Shown here in pieces: positions 52,724 through 60,282 of a stretch of DNA of 64,000 bases; the stretch's first letter is position 1, and each line of letters begins with the position of its first letter. Origin of the DNA: Salibacterium lacus (GTDB lineage Bacteria; Bacillota; Bacilli; Bacillales; Marinococcaceae); the NCBI RefSeq assembly GCF_042684865.1, contig NZ_JBHUML010000005.1:62001-126000 (forward strand), in the 5' to 3' direction. A program made the translations under genes and the position numbers. The notes below the pieces were generated by a model that made no database searches, was not told the DNA's origin, and worked only from the letters and a program-made list of their open reading frames with translations.

Positions 52724-53923
52724 TTATCCCTCCTGCTTATTATTTAAAGCTTCCATCACGTCAGATAGAATCCGGCTTTTGTTATTGTCTTCCTTGCTTA
52801 GTACATTCAGCGTTTCTGTTAATCGATTGATCATGCTGTTCAGATCCGTTTCATTTCCGCTCATCGCTTCCAGCAGAGCCAATGTTGAAATGGCAGTGGC
52901 TATGGTTGTAACTCCGCTGTTTGAAACATTAACCATCGTATTGTTCCCGGTCTTGAGCGTATTGCCGCCGGCTTCGGCTTTTATCTCGTTATCATCGAAA
53001 CTGGTTTGAGATTCGGACTCAGCTTCTGCTTCGGCCTCGGCTTCGGATTCCGCCTCAGCCTCTGCTTCTGCCTCGGCTTCTGCTTCCGCCTCGGCCTCCG
53101 CTTCTCCATCGATATCTGCTGCTGCGTCAGCATCGGATTCTGCCTCAGCTTCGGATTCTGCTTCGGCTTCCGCTTCTGCCTCGGCTTCCGCTTCTGCCTC
53201 AGCTTCCGCTTCTGCCTCGGCTTCGGATTCTGCTTCGGCTTCGGATTCCGCCTCTGCTTCGGATTCCGCCTCTGCTTCGGATTCCGCCTCTGCTTCCGCT
53301 TCTGCCTCGGCTTCGGATTCTGCCTCGGCTTCCGCTTCTGCAATTCCTATGATTCTGGAATCGACTTCGGACTTGGATTCTGCTTCCGATTCGGATTCCG
53401 CCTCTGCTTCTGACTTGGACTCTGCTTCCGATTCAGATTCCGCTTCTGCTTCTGACTCGGACTCCGCTTCCGATTCGGATTCCGCTTCTGCTTCTGACTC
53501 GGACTCCGCTTCCGATTCAGATTCCGCTTCTGCTTCTGACTCGGACTCCGCTTCCGATTCGGATTCCGCTTCTGCTTCTGACTCGGACTCCGCTTCCGAT
53601 TCGGATTCCGCTTCTGCTTCTGACTTGGACTCCGCTTCCGATTCGGATTCCGCTTCTGCTTCTGACTTGGACTCTGCTTCCGATTCGGATTCCGCTTCTG
53701 CTTCTGACTCGGACTCCGCTTCCGATTCGGATTCCGCTTCTGCCTCTGATTCAGACTCTGCTTCCGATTCGGATTCACTTTCTGCTTCTGCTTCCGCCTC
53801 AGCCTCTGCTTCAGCCATATTTTTAACGAGCAATTCCAGCTCATTTAATTTTTCCAATAAATCTTTTTTGCGTTTTAATAAATGTCTCATATTCTTTTCA
53901 TGCTCTGAAATGAATTCTGACAT
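52724..53923 (-). CDS. highly acidic Ser-Glu/Ala-Glu repeat protein
   Basis: Protein of 399 residues in three parts: a coiled coil with basic residues (1-36), a low-complexity region (37-309) made only of Ala, Glu, Ser and a few Lys, and a helical C-terminal domain of about 90 residues (NTLKTGNNTMVNVSNSGV onward). The first half of the repeat is a 14-residue unit of alternating ES and EA pairs; after a break near VDSRIIGI it changes to mostly AE. No signal peptide. GGGGAAG precedes the ATG. The opposite strand is open as an SD-rich frame, but lacks start signals. Confidence 0.75.
   Translation of the reverse strand: MSEFISEHEKNMRHLLKRKKDLLEKLNELELLVKNMAEAEAEAEAEAESESESEAESESEAEAESESEAESESEAEAESESEAESKSEAEAESESEAESKSEAEAESESEAESESEAEAESESEAESESEAEAESESEAESESEAEAESESEAESESEAEAESESEAESKSEAEAESESEAESKSEVDSRIIGIAEAEAEAESEAEAEAEAEAESEAEAESEAEAESEAEAESEAEAEAEAEAEAEAEAEAEAEAESEAEAESDADAAADIDGEAEAEAEAEAEAEAEAEAESEAEAEAEAESESQTSFDDNEIKAEAGGNTLKTGNNTMVNVSNSGVTTIATAISTLALLEAMSGNETDLNSMINRLTETLNVLSKEDNNKSRILSDVMEALNNKQEG
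53395..53780 (-). repeat. 42-bp tandem repeat inside the SE-repeat gene
   Basis: About nine units of 42 bp coding 14 residues of Ser, Glu and Ala. Unit-to-unit changes are mainly synonymous or swap Glu for Lys. Copy number is likely variable. Confidence 0.75.
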
Positions 53924-53965
53924 ACATGCTCTTCCCCTTCCCTGATTTTATAAAAAAACATCCAT

Positions 53966-54076
53966 CTATCTGTTGGATTCGGCTTCTTCTTCAGCTATAC
54001 GCTGCTCAATTTTTTCCAGCTTTTTACGCAGACTCTCCAATTCTTTTTTCTTACGTTCCAGCTTCCTGCTGTTCAT
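53966..54076 (-). CDS. 36-residue charged helical peptide
   Basis: Short gene whose product is a single Lys/Glu-rich helix (KLERKKKELESLRKKLEKIE). AAAGGAG lies upstream; an in-frame ATG at 54085 is an alternative start but is too close to that site. It begins the operon with the acidic repeat protein, whose N terminus is also a charged coiled coil, so the two could pair. Confidence 0.55.
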   Translation of the reverse strand: MNSRKLERKKKELESLRKKLEKIEQRIAEEEAESNR

Positions 54077-54230
54077 TTGAAGCATCACTCCTTTCTAAGT
54101 GATACTACATTATAAGGAATATTAGTATTTTTGTTGTGGGGGCTTCTACCAATCCATCCGTGGAATTATGGAAACGTATAAAGGAATCCAGAAATCGTTA
54201 TACTACATGCGTAAAAGGAGGTGATACACC

Positions 54231-54410
54231 GTGGATGTATTACGCGCCTGTGATATTGCCGATTCTCCAGTCATGGCGGATGTCACCTGCGATGGTACCC
54301 CTGTCTACATTCAACATGTCGATGAGGACAACCAAACCGCCCGCATTTACCCCCTTGATTATCCCGATGAAGAATTAACTGTTTCGCTGGGGCAGTTAAT
54401 GGAGCATTAA
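54231..54410 (+). CDS. sspH: H-type small acid-soluble spore protein
   Basis: Protein of 59 residues matching SASP-H. Family-typical phrases are VDVLRACDIADSP at the start, GTPVYIQHVDEDNQTARIYPLD in two adjoining parts, and a Leu-Met-Glu end. SASP-H is a minor spore-core protein made in the forespore under sigma-G or sigma-F. GGAGGTGAT precedes the GTG start, and TATA (54177-54180) with TATACTA (54199-54205) could be a sigma-G-like promoter. It is direct evidence that the organism sporulates. Confidence 0.88.
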   Translation: MDVLRACDIADSPVMADVTCDGTPVYIQHVDEDNQTARIYPLDYPDEELTVSLGQLMEH

Positions 54411-54516
54411 GAAAAAAACGTCGTAGAGAAGGTGCTTTTTCACCGTATTGCCTTCTAATAGTATATCCACAAAACTCACCTGAACTTGGGTGACCTTTAT
54501 GGATACCTGCGCCGAC

Positions 54517-54554
54517 ACAAAAAACTCCGCTTCCTATTTGGAAACGGAGTTTTC
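54517..54554. terminator. bidirectional hairpin terminator
   Basis: AAAACTCCG and CGGAGTTTT pair, extended by CTTCC/GGAAA, between sspH and the convergent PC4-like gene. Confidence 0.75.
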
Positions 54555-54572
54555 CTGTCTGTTTTCACAGCT

Positions 54573-54794
54573 TTATGACGACATACTCTGCAACACTTCT
54601 TTCAGCTTCCCGATCTCTTCGGTGCTGAGCGTGACGCCTTTACCCATTTTCTCACGACCGGGCGCCCAGTCCCGCAAGTCATATTTCGGTTCGCGGTCGT
54701 TCCAACTCACCCGGTTCAACTCTTTCGTCCACCCTTTCGGCGATTCGGAGAGAACGCCGATATGTTCGATAACCTCATAGTTAATGTCAGCCAT
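54573..54794 (-). CDS. YdbC/PC4-like single-stranded DNA-binding protein
   Basis: Protein of 73 residues matching the bacterial PC4-like YdbC family, which folds as a dimer and binds single-stranded DNA; a transcription or repair role is proposed for the family. The conserved block GWTKELNRVSWNDREPKYDLR carries the basic and aromatic surface (positions 21-41). AAAGGAGA precedes the ATG. Confidence 0.82.
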   Translation of the reverse strand: MADINYEVIEHIGVLSESPKGWTKELNRVSWNDREPKYDLRDWAPGREKMGKGVTLSTEEIGKLKEVLQSMSS

Positions 54795-55006
54795 GGTTAT
54801 GTCTCCTTTTTTCTTTATTGTATCCCATCATCAACCGGAAGGGAACAGCCGGGCACTGCTGACGTTTACGTGTTTCTTCCCGTACAAAAAGGAGGTATGC
54901 GCCTTTCTATGTGACGTTTTCTCTATTTCTCAGTACGAAAAAGAACAAAGGACCGGCAGGCCGCTGACACTGAAGCCGGAACATGACTTTTTCCACCTCC
55001 GGACAT

Positions 55007-55040
55007 AGAAAAAAGACCGGGAACCGTGTCCCGATCTTTT
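55007..55040 (-). terminator. terminator of the ferritin gene
   Basis: AAAAGACCGGGA (55011-55022) and TCCCGATCTTTT (55029-55040) pair with one mismatch; T residues follow on the minus strand. Confidence 0.75.
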
Positions 55041-55052
55041 CGTTTACTGGTT

Positions 55053-55577
55053 TTACTGACTGTCTGCCTCGAATTTACGCTTGCCGAGTTCTTCTTCAAG
55101 CATGAAGAACGCGTTGCTGTCACTGTCGATGCGTTTCAGCTTTTGAATAAGGTCGTCAAACAGCGACTCTTCCTCAATCTGTTCTTCAATAAACCAGTTC
55201 AGGAAATTCATCGTCGCGTGCTCACGCTCATCCAGCGCCAAATCCGCCAGCTTATAAATGCGCTGGGTAACATCCTGTTCCTGCTTCATTCCTTTTTCAA
55301 ACGTATCAAGAATGGAAGAAAACTCATTGTTTGGTTCGCTGAAACCTTGAAAAGAAGCACGCGCACCCATGTCATTCAGAAAACGGTAGAATTTCATGCC
55401 GTGAGAACGTTCTTCTTCGGCCTGTATCAGGAAGAAATTCGCAAATCCCTCCAGGCTTTCCGCAGAGCAGTACGCAGCTGCTGCCATGTAGGCGTGTGCC
55501 GAATAGAACTCATAGTTCATCTGCTCGATTAAGCCTTCTTTCAGTTTATCGCTGAAAATATCAATCCCGCCTTTCAA
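55053..55577 (-). CDS. ferritin
   Basis: Iron-storage protein of about 170 residues with a four-helix ferritin fold. Ferroxidase-site residues appear in MNYEFYSAHAYM, AEEERSHG and DEREHATMNF. The start is uncertain. TTG at 55577 has no ribosome site, whereas AAAGGCGGG lies six bases upstream of an ATT codon (55559) at the place where homologues begin (FSDKL). TTG is used here by convention. No Fur box was recognised. Confidence 0.9.
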   Translation of the reverse strand: MKGGIDIFSDKLKEGLIEQMNYEFYSAHAYMAAAAYCSAESLEGFANFFLIQAEEERSHGMKFYRFLNDMGARASFQGFSEPNNEFSSILDTFEKGMKQEQDVTQRIYKLADLALDEREHATMNFLNWFIEEQIEEESLFDDLIQKLKRIDSDSNAFFMLEEELGKRKFEADSQ

Positions 55578-55657
55578 CGTAGTGTCATAGATTTTTCACA
55601 TATATTATCATAGCATGGCACAGATTCCCTGTACACTTTCACGCTCTGCTTTTGTTT

Positions 55658-55816
55658 TTATCCTTCAGAACGGCTGGCCTGTACTTCTTTTTTGGCTTCT
55701 TCATGGATTTCCTTTTCTTCTTCTTCCCGGTATTCCCAAAGAGTGCTGTACACGTCCTCCAGGCTTTCTTCAGGCAGGCTGTCAATCAAGGCGTGAATGT
55801 CCTCCCTCAATGTCAT
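55658..55816 (-). CDS. small acidic helical protein
   Basis: Protein of 52 residues, mostly helical, with a Glu/Lys-rich second half (YREEEEKEIHEEAKKEV). GGAAGGAG precedes the ATG. The N-terminal LREDIHALIDSLPEESLEDVY resembles the short helical start of several small antitoxin-like or DUF2281-like proteins, but no toxin gene is adjacent, so no function is assigned. Confidence 0.6.
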   Translation of the reverse strand: MTLREDIHALIDSLPEESLEDVYSTLWEYREEEEKEIHEEAKKEVQASRSEG

Positions 55817-55966
55817 GGTGATGCTCCTTCCTATGTACTTTTCTTCAAAAGCCTTGATCCCCTTTATCAGCTGCGTGCTTATATCCCCTGTGTTTCAATA
55901 CAATTACCTGCTGGAATGATTTTTAAACCCTGAATTAATGTGTCATAAAATCTTCATTCTTTATAA

Positions 55967-56015
55967 TGTGAACTATTTCACATTATATGTTATCATTTAT
56001 GTGAACCATTTCACA
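55967..56015 (+). promoter_or_regulatory. two Rex boxes upstream of ldh
   Basis: Perfect inverted repeats TGTGAACTATTTCACA (55967-55982) and TGTGAACCATTTCACA (56000-56015), 33 bp apart, match the Rex operator. A TATAAT sequence (55962-55967) abuts the first. Rex senses the NADH/NAD ratio and represses fermentation genes under oxidising conditions. Confidence 0.85.
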
Positions 56016-56032
56016 AAATAAGGAGGATCTTT

Positions 56033-56965
56033 ATGGCAATCAAAAACAACCGGATTGTGATTATCGGCGCGGGGGCTGTCGGATGCAGTTATGCTTATGC
56101 CCTGCTGCAGCAGGGTCTGACCCGGGAGATTGTACTCATTGATGTAAATGAAGAGAAAGCGGCCGGGGAAGCGGGCGATCTACGGGACGCCGTTCCATTT
56201 GCCCCGGTGCCGGTGACCATTCGAAGCGGCGGGTACGAGAACTGCAGGGACGCCGATCTTGTCGTCATCACCGCCGGTCTCGCCCAGAAACCCGGCGAAA
56301 CCCGGCTCGATCTGCTTGCGAAAAACACAAACATTTTTGAAACGATCGTAACCGAGGTGATGGCGCGTGGTTTTGACGGAATATTTCTTGCTGCGACGAA
56401 TCCGGTCGATATTTTAACCGACGTTACACAGCGGGTATCCGGCCTTCCAGAAAAAAGAGTGATCGGCTCCGGCACGGTTCTGGATTCCGCCCGCCTGCAG
56501 TCCGCATTAAGTGCTTGTTTCCATATCGACTCACGGGATATTCACGCCTGGGTTATCGGCGAGCACGGGGACACCTCTCTTCCTGTCTGGAGCAGTGCTG
56601 TTGCCGGCATGAAAGACATTCGGACGATGGCCGCAGAAGAGGGGCAGCAGCTTGATTCGATTTTTCAACAGGTGCAGTCGGCTGCCTACGATATCATTCA
56701 GCAGAAAGGCGCCACGCATTTTGGCATCGGCATGTCTTTGGCCCGGATTACAAGAGCGATTCTCCAGGATGAAAGAGCGGTGCTTCCTGTTTCCGCCCGG
56801 CTGAACGGAGAGTTTGGAGAAAACGATACCTACATCGGAGTGCCCGCCGAGATCGGACGGCACGGCATTCACAGGGTGATCGAAATCCCGCTTGATGAGA
56901 CAGAAAAGAAGCAGTTTGCCCATTCCGTGCGTACATTGAAAGAAACGCGGGAGGGCGGCAGGTAA
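56033..56965 (+). CDS. ldh: L-lactate dehydrogenase
   Basis: NAD-dependent enzyme of 310 residues that reduces pyruvate to L-lactate. The NAD loop is GAGAVG at 12-17. Q85 in AGLAQKPGETR sets lactate rather than malate specificity, R91 belongs to the mobile loop and H178 in GEHGDTS is catalytic. AAGGAGG precedes the ATG. Two Rex boxes upstream indicate redox control. The last codons and stop (CGGCAGGTAAC) happen to match the core of the array that follows. Confidence 0.95.
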   Translation: MAIKNNRIVIIGAGAVGCSYAYALLQQGLTREIVLIDVNEEKAAGEAGDLRDAVPFAPVPVTIRSGGYENCRDADLVVITAGLAQKPGETRLDLLAKNTNIFETIVTEVMARGFDGIFLAATNPVDILTDVTQRVSGLPEKRVIGSGTVLDSARLQSALSACFHIDSRDIHAWVIGEHGDTSLPVWSSAVAGMKDIRTMAAEEGQQLDSIFQQVQSAAYDIIQQKGATHFGIGMSLARITRAILQDERAVLPVSARLNGEFGENDTYIGVPAEIGRHGIHRVIEIPLDETEKKQFAHSVRTLKETREGGR

Positions 56966-56983
56966 CCGGGCTTGTTTGATGTT

Positions 56984-57138
56984 TGGCATGTATTCCTGCT
57001 GCTTGGCATGTAAATCTCCCTTTTTGGCTGGTATTTCCTGCTGCTTGGCATGTAACGACGGATTCGGCCGGTATTTCCTCTTGTCCGGCATGTAAATAGC
57101 AGCATTCGGCTTGTAAATGGGCGCTCCCGGCGGGTACG
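56984..57138. repeat. eight-site 21-bp array, copy 2
   Basis: Cores start at 56984, 57004, 57025, 57046, 57065, 57086, 57107 and 57128, giving steps of 20, 21, 21, 19, 21, 21 and 21 bp. All cores share GG at positions 2-3 and GTA at 7-9. It lies between ldh and a convergent gene. Confidence 0.85.
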
Positions 57139-57174
57139 AACCTGGTTTCGTAAAACCTGCTGCCCAATAACGAA

Positions 57175-57234
57175 AAAATCCGAACGAATCTCCCCATGCT
57201 TTTTGTCAGCACGGAAGTCATTCGTCCGGATTTC
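57175..57234. terminator. long-loop bidirectional hairpin
   Basis: AATCCGAACGAAT (57178-57190) and ATTCGTCCGGATT (57220-57232) pair with one mismatch. It would end ldh on the plus strand and the coiled-coil gene on the minus strand. Confidence 0.6.
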
Positions 57235-57255
57235 TATATAATCTGCACCCTGATG

Positions 57256-57627
57256 TTAGTCTCTGCTCAGTCTGTGCTCCAGTTTCTTTTTCATATGGTG
57301 CACCTCCTGTTCATGGTGCCAGTCTTTCACCGCCAGCAGGTCGACCCCGCTTTCCACTTTAGAGAGGCGCTCCTTGATTTCGTCCTGGCCTTTATCCAGC
57401 TTGTCTACGTTGACTTCCAACTTGTCAAAACGGCTTTCCAGCTTATCAAAACGGCCCTCCAACTTTTCAAAGCGGCCTTCCAGGTTATCGAACCGGAGCT
57501 CCAGCTTATCGAACCGGCCTTCCAATCTTATCATGCGGTCATCCAGCGACTTGACGCCGGCGGTAATTTCTTTCTGACCTTCCAGGAGAGCGTGCAACAG
57601 CTGTGTCGTTTCTTCCGGCATAGCCAT
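57256..57627 (-). CDS. coiled-coil protein with heptad RFDKLE repeats
   Basis: Protein of 123 residues. Positions about 30-85 contain eight heptads of the form LEGRFDKLE/LESRFDKLE, a textbook parallel coiled coil, followed by a short His-rich tail (DWHHEQEVHHMKKK). GAAAGGAACG precedes the ATG. Similar small coiled-coil proteins occur in many Bacillaceae without known function. The heptads are coded by a 21-bp tandem repeat unrelated in sequence to the neighbouring array. Confidence 0.65.
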   Translation of the reverse strand: MAMPEETTQLLHALLEGQKEITAGVKSLDDRMIRLEGRFDKLELRFDNLEGRFEKLEGRFDKLESRFDKLEVNVDKLDKGQDEIKERLSKVESGVDLLAVKDWHHEQEVHHMKKKLEHRLSRD

Positions 57628-57687
57628 CGTTCCTTTCTTCGTGGTACAGCTATTGTATCACACAGCCGGCTGTCTCCCTACTATTTT

Positions 57688-59403
57688 TCACTCTTTGCTG
57701 TCCGGCATACTTACCTGGATGCCCTGTTCGATGCGGCGGCCGGCCAGGTACAAAAATGCCACACATGTGCCTATGGTGAGAAAAAGAAACACGAGGACGC
57801 TGAGCGCCATCACGAGCGCGCTGTTTGTCAGTTTCAGCTGCAGAAGCGACGCGGCCGCAGACGCACTGCCTCCTATGATGCCGCCACCTGCGACTTGTTC
57901 AAACAGCCCAGCGCTTTCCGCGGGAACAACGACAAGCAGCACCGGGATCAATGTCAGCACCACGTACACATAGGACAGTGCCAGCATCAGGAGCGATGGC
58001 GCGAACTGCAGCCGGTTCTGCGGGTTGGAAGGATTGTATTTTCCGCCGATAGCGCCGGTCCAGATGCCAAGCGCGCTGAGCGCAGGACTGATGAGCGCGC
58101 TCAGCACCAAGCCAAGGAGAAAGAAAGACACCGGCCATCCGAGCAGAATACCAGCCGTCATCTGCAGTACCGATACGGGAAGAAAGGGAATAAGCCAGCT
58201 CATCCACAGCTTTCCGCACGCGATCTTCACACCTGTCAGCGGCAGTACGTGCAGCATCCAGGTCGAGCCTGCCTCGCGGGCGACGAACGACGCGGACAGA
58301 CTGCCGTTGAAAAACGCGTAAATAAAAAGCGCAGCAACCTGCACCGCAGTCCAGGAAAGAACCGGGTCCAGCTCTCTGAATGCCGCAACGGATGAGCCGC
58401 CGGCCGTGTAACCAAAGCCCATAAAGATGAACAAAAACACAAACGGCATGAAAATGAGCCATTCCCTGATGTCGCGCTTCATGTAGCGCCATTCTTTCCA
58501 TCCGATTTCGGCTACGGGCGATCCGACTTTGAACCGGCGCCCCTTTTCTCCGGCTTTTTTCTTTTTATTTTTTCCTTCATTTAATTGAATCCAGCCGCTT
58601 CGAAAACCTTTCTCCACGAGAGCGGAGGCGGCAAAAGACAGCCCGGCGGCAGCAACGGCGAGTCCGGCCGTCGGAAGAAGGAACGATACTTCTCCTGCCA
58701 TCGCGCTGGTTAACGCGGACGCCCCCCAGCTCATCGGCAGCCAGGCCGGCATCTCAGGCAGCAAACCGGTTGGAAGCGCCATGTCGGAACCGGGCTCCGC
58801 GAGCAGGTTCGGAAGCTGGAACATGCCGTATACGAGCACGCCGGACACCGCGCTCATCACCGTCATCAATTCATTGGCGCGCTTGGCTGGAATAATATGC
58901 ACGAGCCCCATATTGATAAAATAGGCAGCCGCCACCCCGAGCGCCGGCATGGCCAGCGTCACGATGAGCAGGGCGGGATAAAAATACCCGTGCACCCCGG
59001 CGTGAAGCCCGTAGGCAAGTCCCGGCAGAAACGTCACGACAAACAGCGCCGCCGGTATATTGAGAAAACTTTGTATGTATTTCACCCAGAAAATGTGACT
59101 TACCTTGATCGGCAGGGTGAACAAAAACGTTAAGTCCCGCGAGGCATACAGATGCTTGAACACCTGCGGCACACCCATCAAAAGGATCAGCCCGAGCATC
59201 ATCATAAAAACGTACGAAAAGAGCAGTTCCACCAAGCCGGCATCGTACGCTGCCGGCAGCGACGTGACAATATTCAGAGCGAACAGAAGAAATAGGATGA
59301 CGACAAACCCAATAATGACGTGCGACACATTCGTGCCGGTCTTGTTGGTTTCCATCGTATGTTTCAGAATCTTGGCCTGGACGCCGAGCAGGGTACGGAT
59401 CAT
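57688..59403 (-). CDS. ABC exporter permease
   Basis: Membrane protein of 571 residues with about twelve transmembrane helices in two halves, separated by a basic cytoplasmic linker (KNKKKKAGEKGRR at about 272-284). It resembles the large permeases paired with a single ATPase in Firmicutes (ABC-2 type). Its ATG overlaps the ATPase stop (ATGA). Substrate unknown. Confidence 0.82.
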   Translation of the reverse strand: MIRTLLGVQAKILKHTMETNKTGTNVSHVIIGFVVILFLLFALNIVTSLPAAYDAGLVELLFSYVFMMMLGLILLMGVPQVFKHLYASRDLTFLFTLPIKVSHIFWVKYIQSFLNIPAALFVVTFLPGLAYGLHAGVHGYFYPALLIVTLAMPALGVAAAYFINMGLVHIIPAKRANELMTVMSAVSGVLVYGMFQLPNLLAEPGSDMALPTGLLPEMPAWLPMSWGASALTSAMAGEVSFLLPTAGLAVAAAGLSFAASALVEKGFRSGWIQLNEGKNKKKKAGEKGRRFKVGSPVAEIGWKEWRYMKRDIREWLIFMPFVFLFIFMGFGYTAGGSSVAAFRELDPVLSWTAVQVAALFIYAFFNGSLSASFVAREAGSTWMLHVLPLTGVKIACGKLWMSWLIPFLPVSVLQMTAGILLGWPVSFFLLGLVLSALISPALSALGIWTGAIGGKYNPSNPQNRLQFAPSLLMLALSYVYVVLTLIPVLLVVVPAESAGLFEQVAGGGIIGGSASAAASLLQLKLTNSALVMALSVLVFLFLTIGTCVAFLYLAGRRIEQGIQVSMPDSKE

Positions 59404-60179
59404 GGCGCATCCGCCCTTCCACCGGCGAGTTCCCGGATCAGTTCCTGCTGCTCCTCATCGCCGGTCAGCTCAAGGAAAATATCCTCAAGACTCGCGCTGC
59501 TTTCCCCGCGCAGTTCTTCCATCGTCCCAAGCGCTGCAATCTTCCCGTCCCGGATGATGCCGATCCGGTCACACATTTCCTGGGCGATTTCAAGAATATG
59601 CGTCGAGACAAATACGGTCGTGCCATCGTCGCATAACTGCCGAAGCAGGTCTTTCAGCGTCTTCGCGCTCTTTGGATCAAGCCCGACCGTCGGCTCATCG
59701 AGAAAAATAACGTCCGGGTCATGCAGCAACGCGCCGGTCAGCGCCATCTTTTGCTTCATCCCGTGGGAATACCCTTCAATCAGTTCATCGGCCCGGCTTC
59801 CAAGCGAAAATAAATCAAACAGCCGGACCGCTTTTTCCTCCGCCTGCCGGGCGGGAATGCCGAAAACAGAAGCGATGAAGCGGATGTATTCCCAGCCCGT
59901 CAGCTTCTCATACAGCGTCGGATGATCCGGCACGTAGGCGATCTTTTTTTTCGCCTGAAGCGGCTGTTTCCACATGTTGATGCCGCCGATCTCAATCGTA
60001 CCGTCCGTCGGCTCAAGCAGCCCCGTCATCATTTTAATCGTCGTCGTCTTCCCCGCCCCGTTCGGACCGAGAAATCCGAATAATTCTCCTTTTGGGATCG
60101 TAATTGATATGTCCTCGGCTGCTGAAAAGGAGCCGTACTGTTTGGATACCCCGTTCAGCACCACAGCCGGTTCTGTCAT
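59400..60179 (-). CDS. ABC transporter ATP-binding protein
   Basis: Protein of 259 residues with Walker A GPNGAGKTT at 38-46, a degenerate signature YSHGMKQKM, Walker B VIFLDEPTVGLD and the H-loop in VSTHIL. It is paired with the overlapping permease gene. AAAGAGGTGG precedes the ATG at 60179. A C-terminal tail beyond the ATPase core is typical of exporters of the DrrA/CcmA-like group. Confidence 0.9.
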   Translation of the reverse strand: MTEPAVVLNGVSKQYGSFSAAEDISITIPKGELFGFLGPNGAGKTTTIKMMTGLLEPTDGTIEIGGINMWKQPLQAKKKIAYVPDHPTLYEKLTGWEYIRFIASVFGIPARQAEEKAVRLFDLFSLGSRADELIEGYSHGMKQKMALTGALLHDPDVIFLDEPTVGLDPKSAKTLKDLLRQLCDDGTTVFVSTHILEIAQEMCDRIGIIRDGKIAALGTMEELRGESSASLEDIFLELTGDEEQQELIRELAGGRADAP

Positions 60180-60241
60180 GTCTACCACCTCTTTCTTCCT
60201 GCATGTACGCTGCATCAGGAATGCTGGTTTCATCGTACATC

Positions 60242-60269
60242 AAAATCCGCCCGGCTTCCACCGGACGGA
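60242..60269 (-). terminator. terminator after the CHAD protein gene
   Basis: TCCG-CCGG pairs with CCGG-CGGA around CTTCCA with a central mismatch; four T follow on the minus strand. Confidence 0.55.
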
Positions 60270-60282
60270 AAGGATCTGCTCG

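Noticed and set aside
53349..53945. Ser-Asp repeat frame opposite the acidic repeat gene, resembling staphylococcal SD repeats
   Set aside because: It starts inside the repeat without a ribosome site, signal peptide or anchor; the minus-strand gene has unique ends and operon partners.
57374..57577. Plus-strand frame reading as Ser-Lys-Leu repeats
   Set aside because: Shadow of the heptad-coding repeat of the coiled-coil gene on the minus strand.
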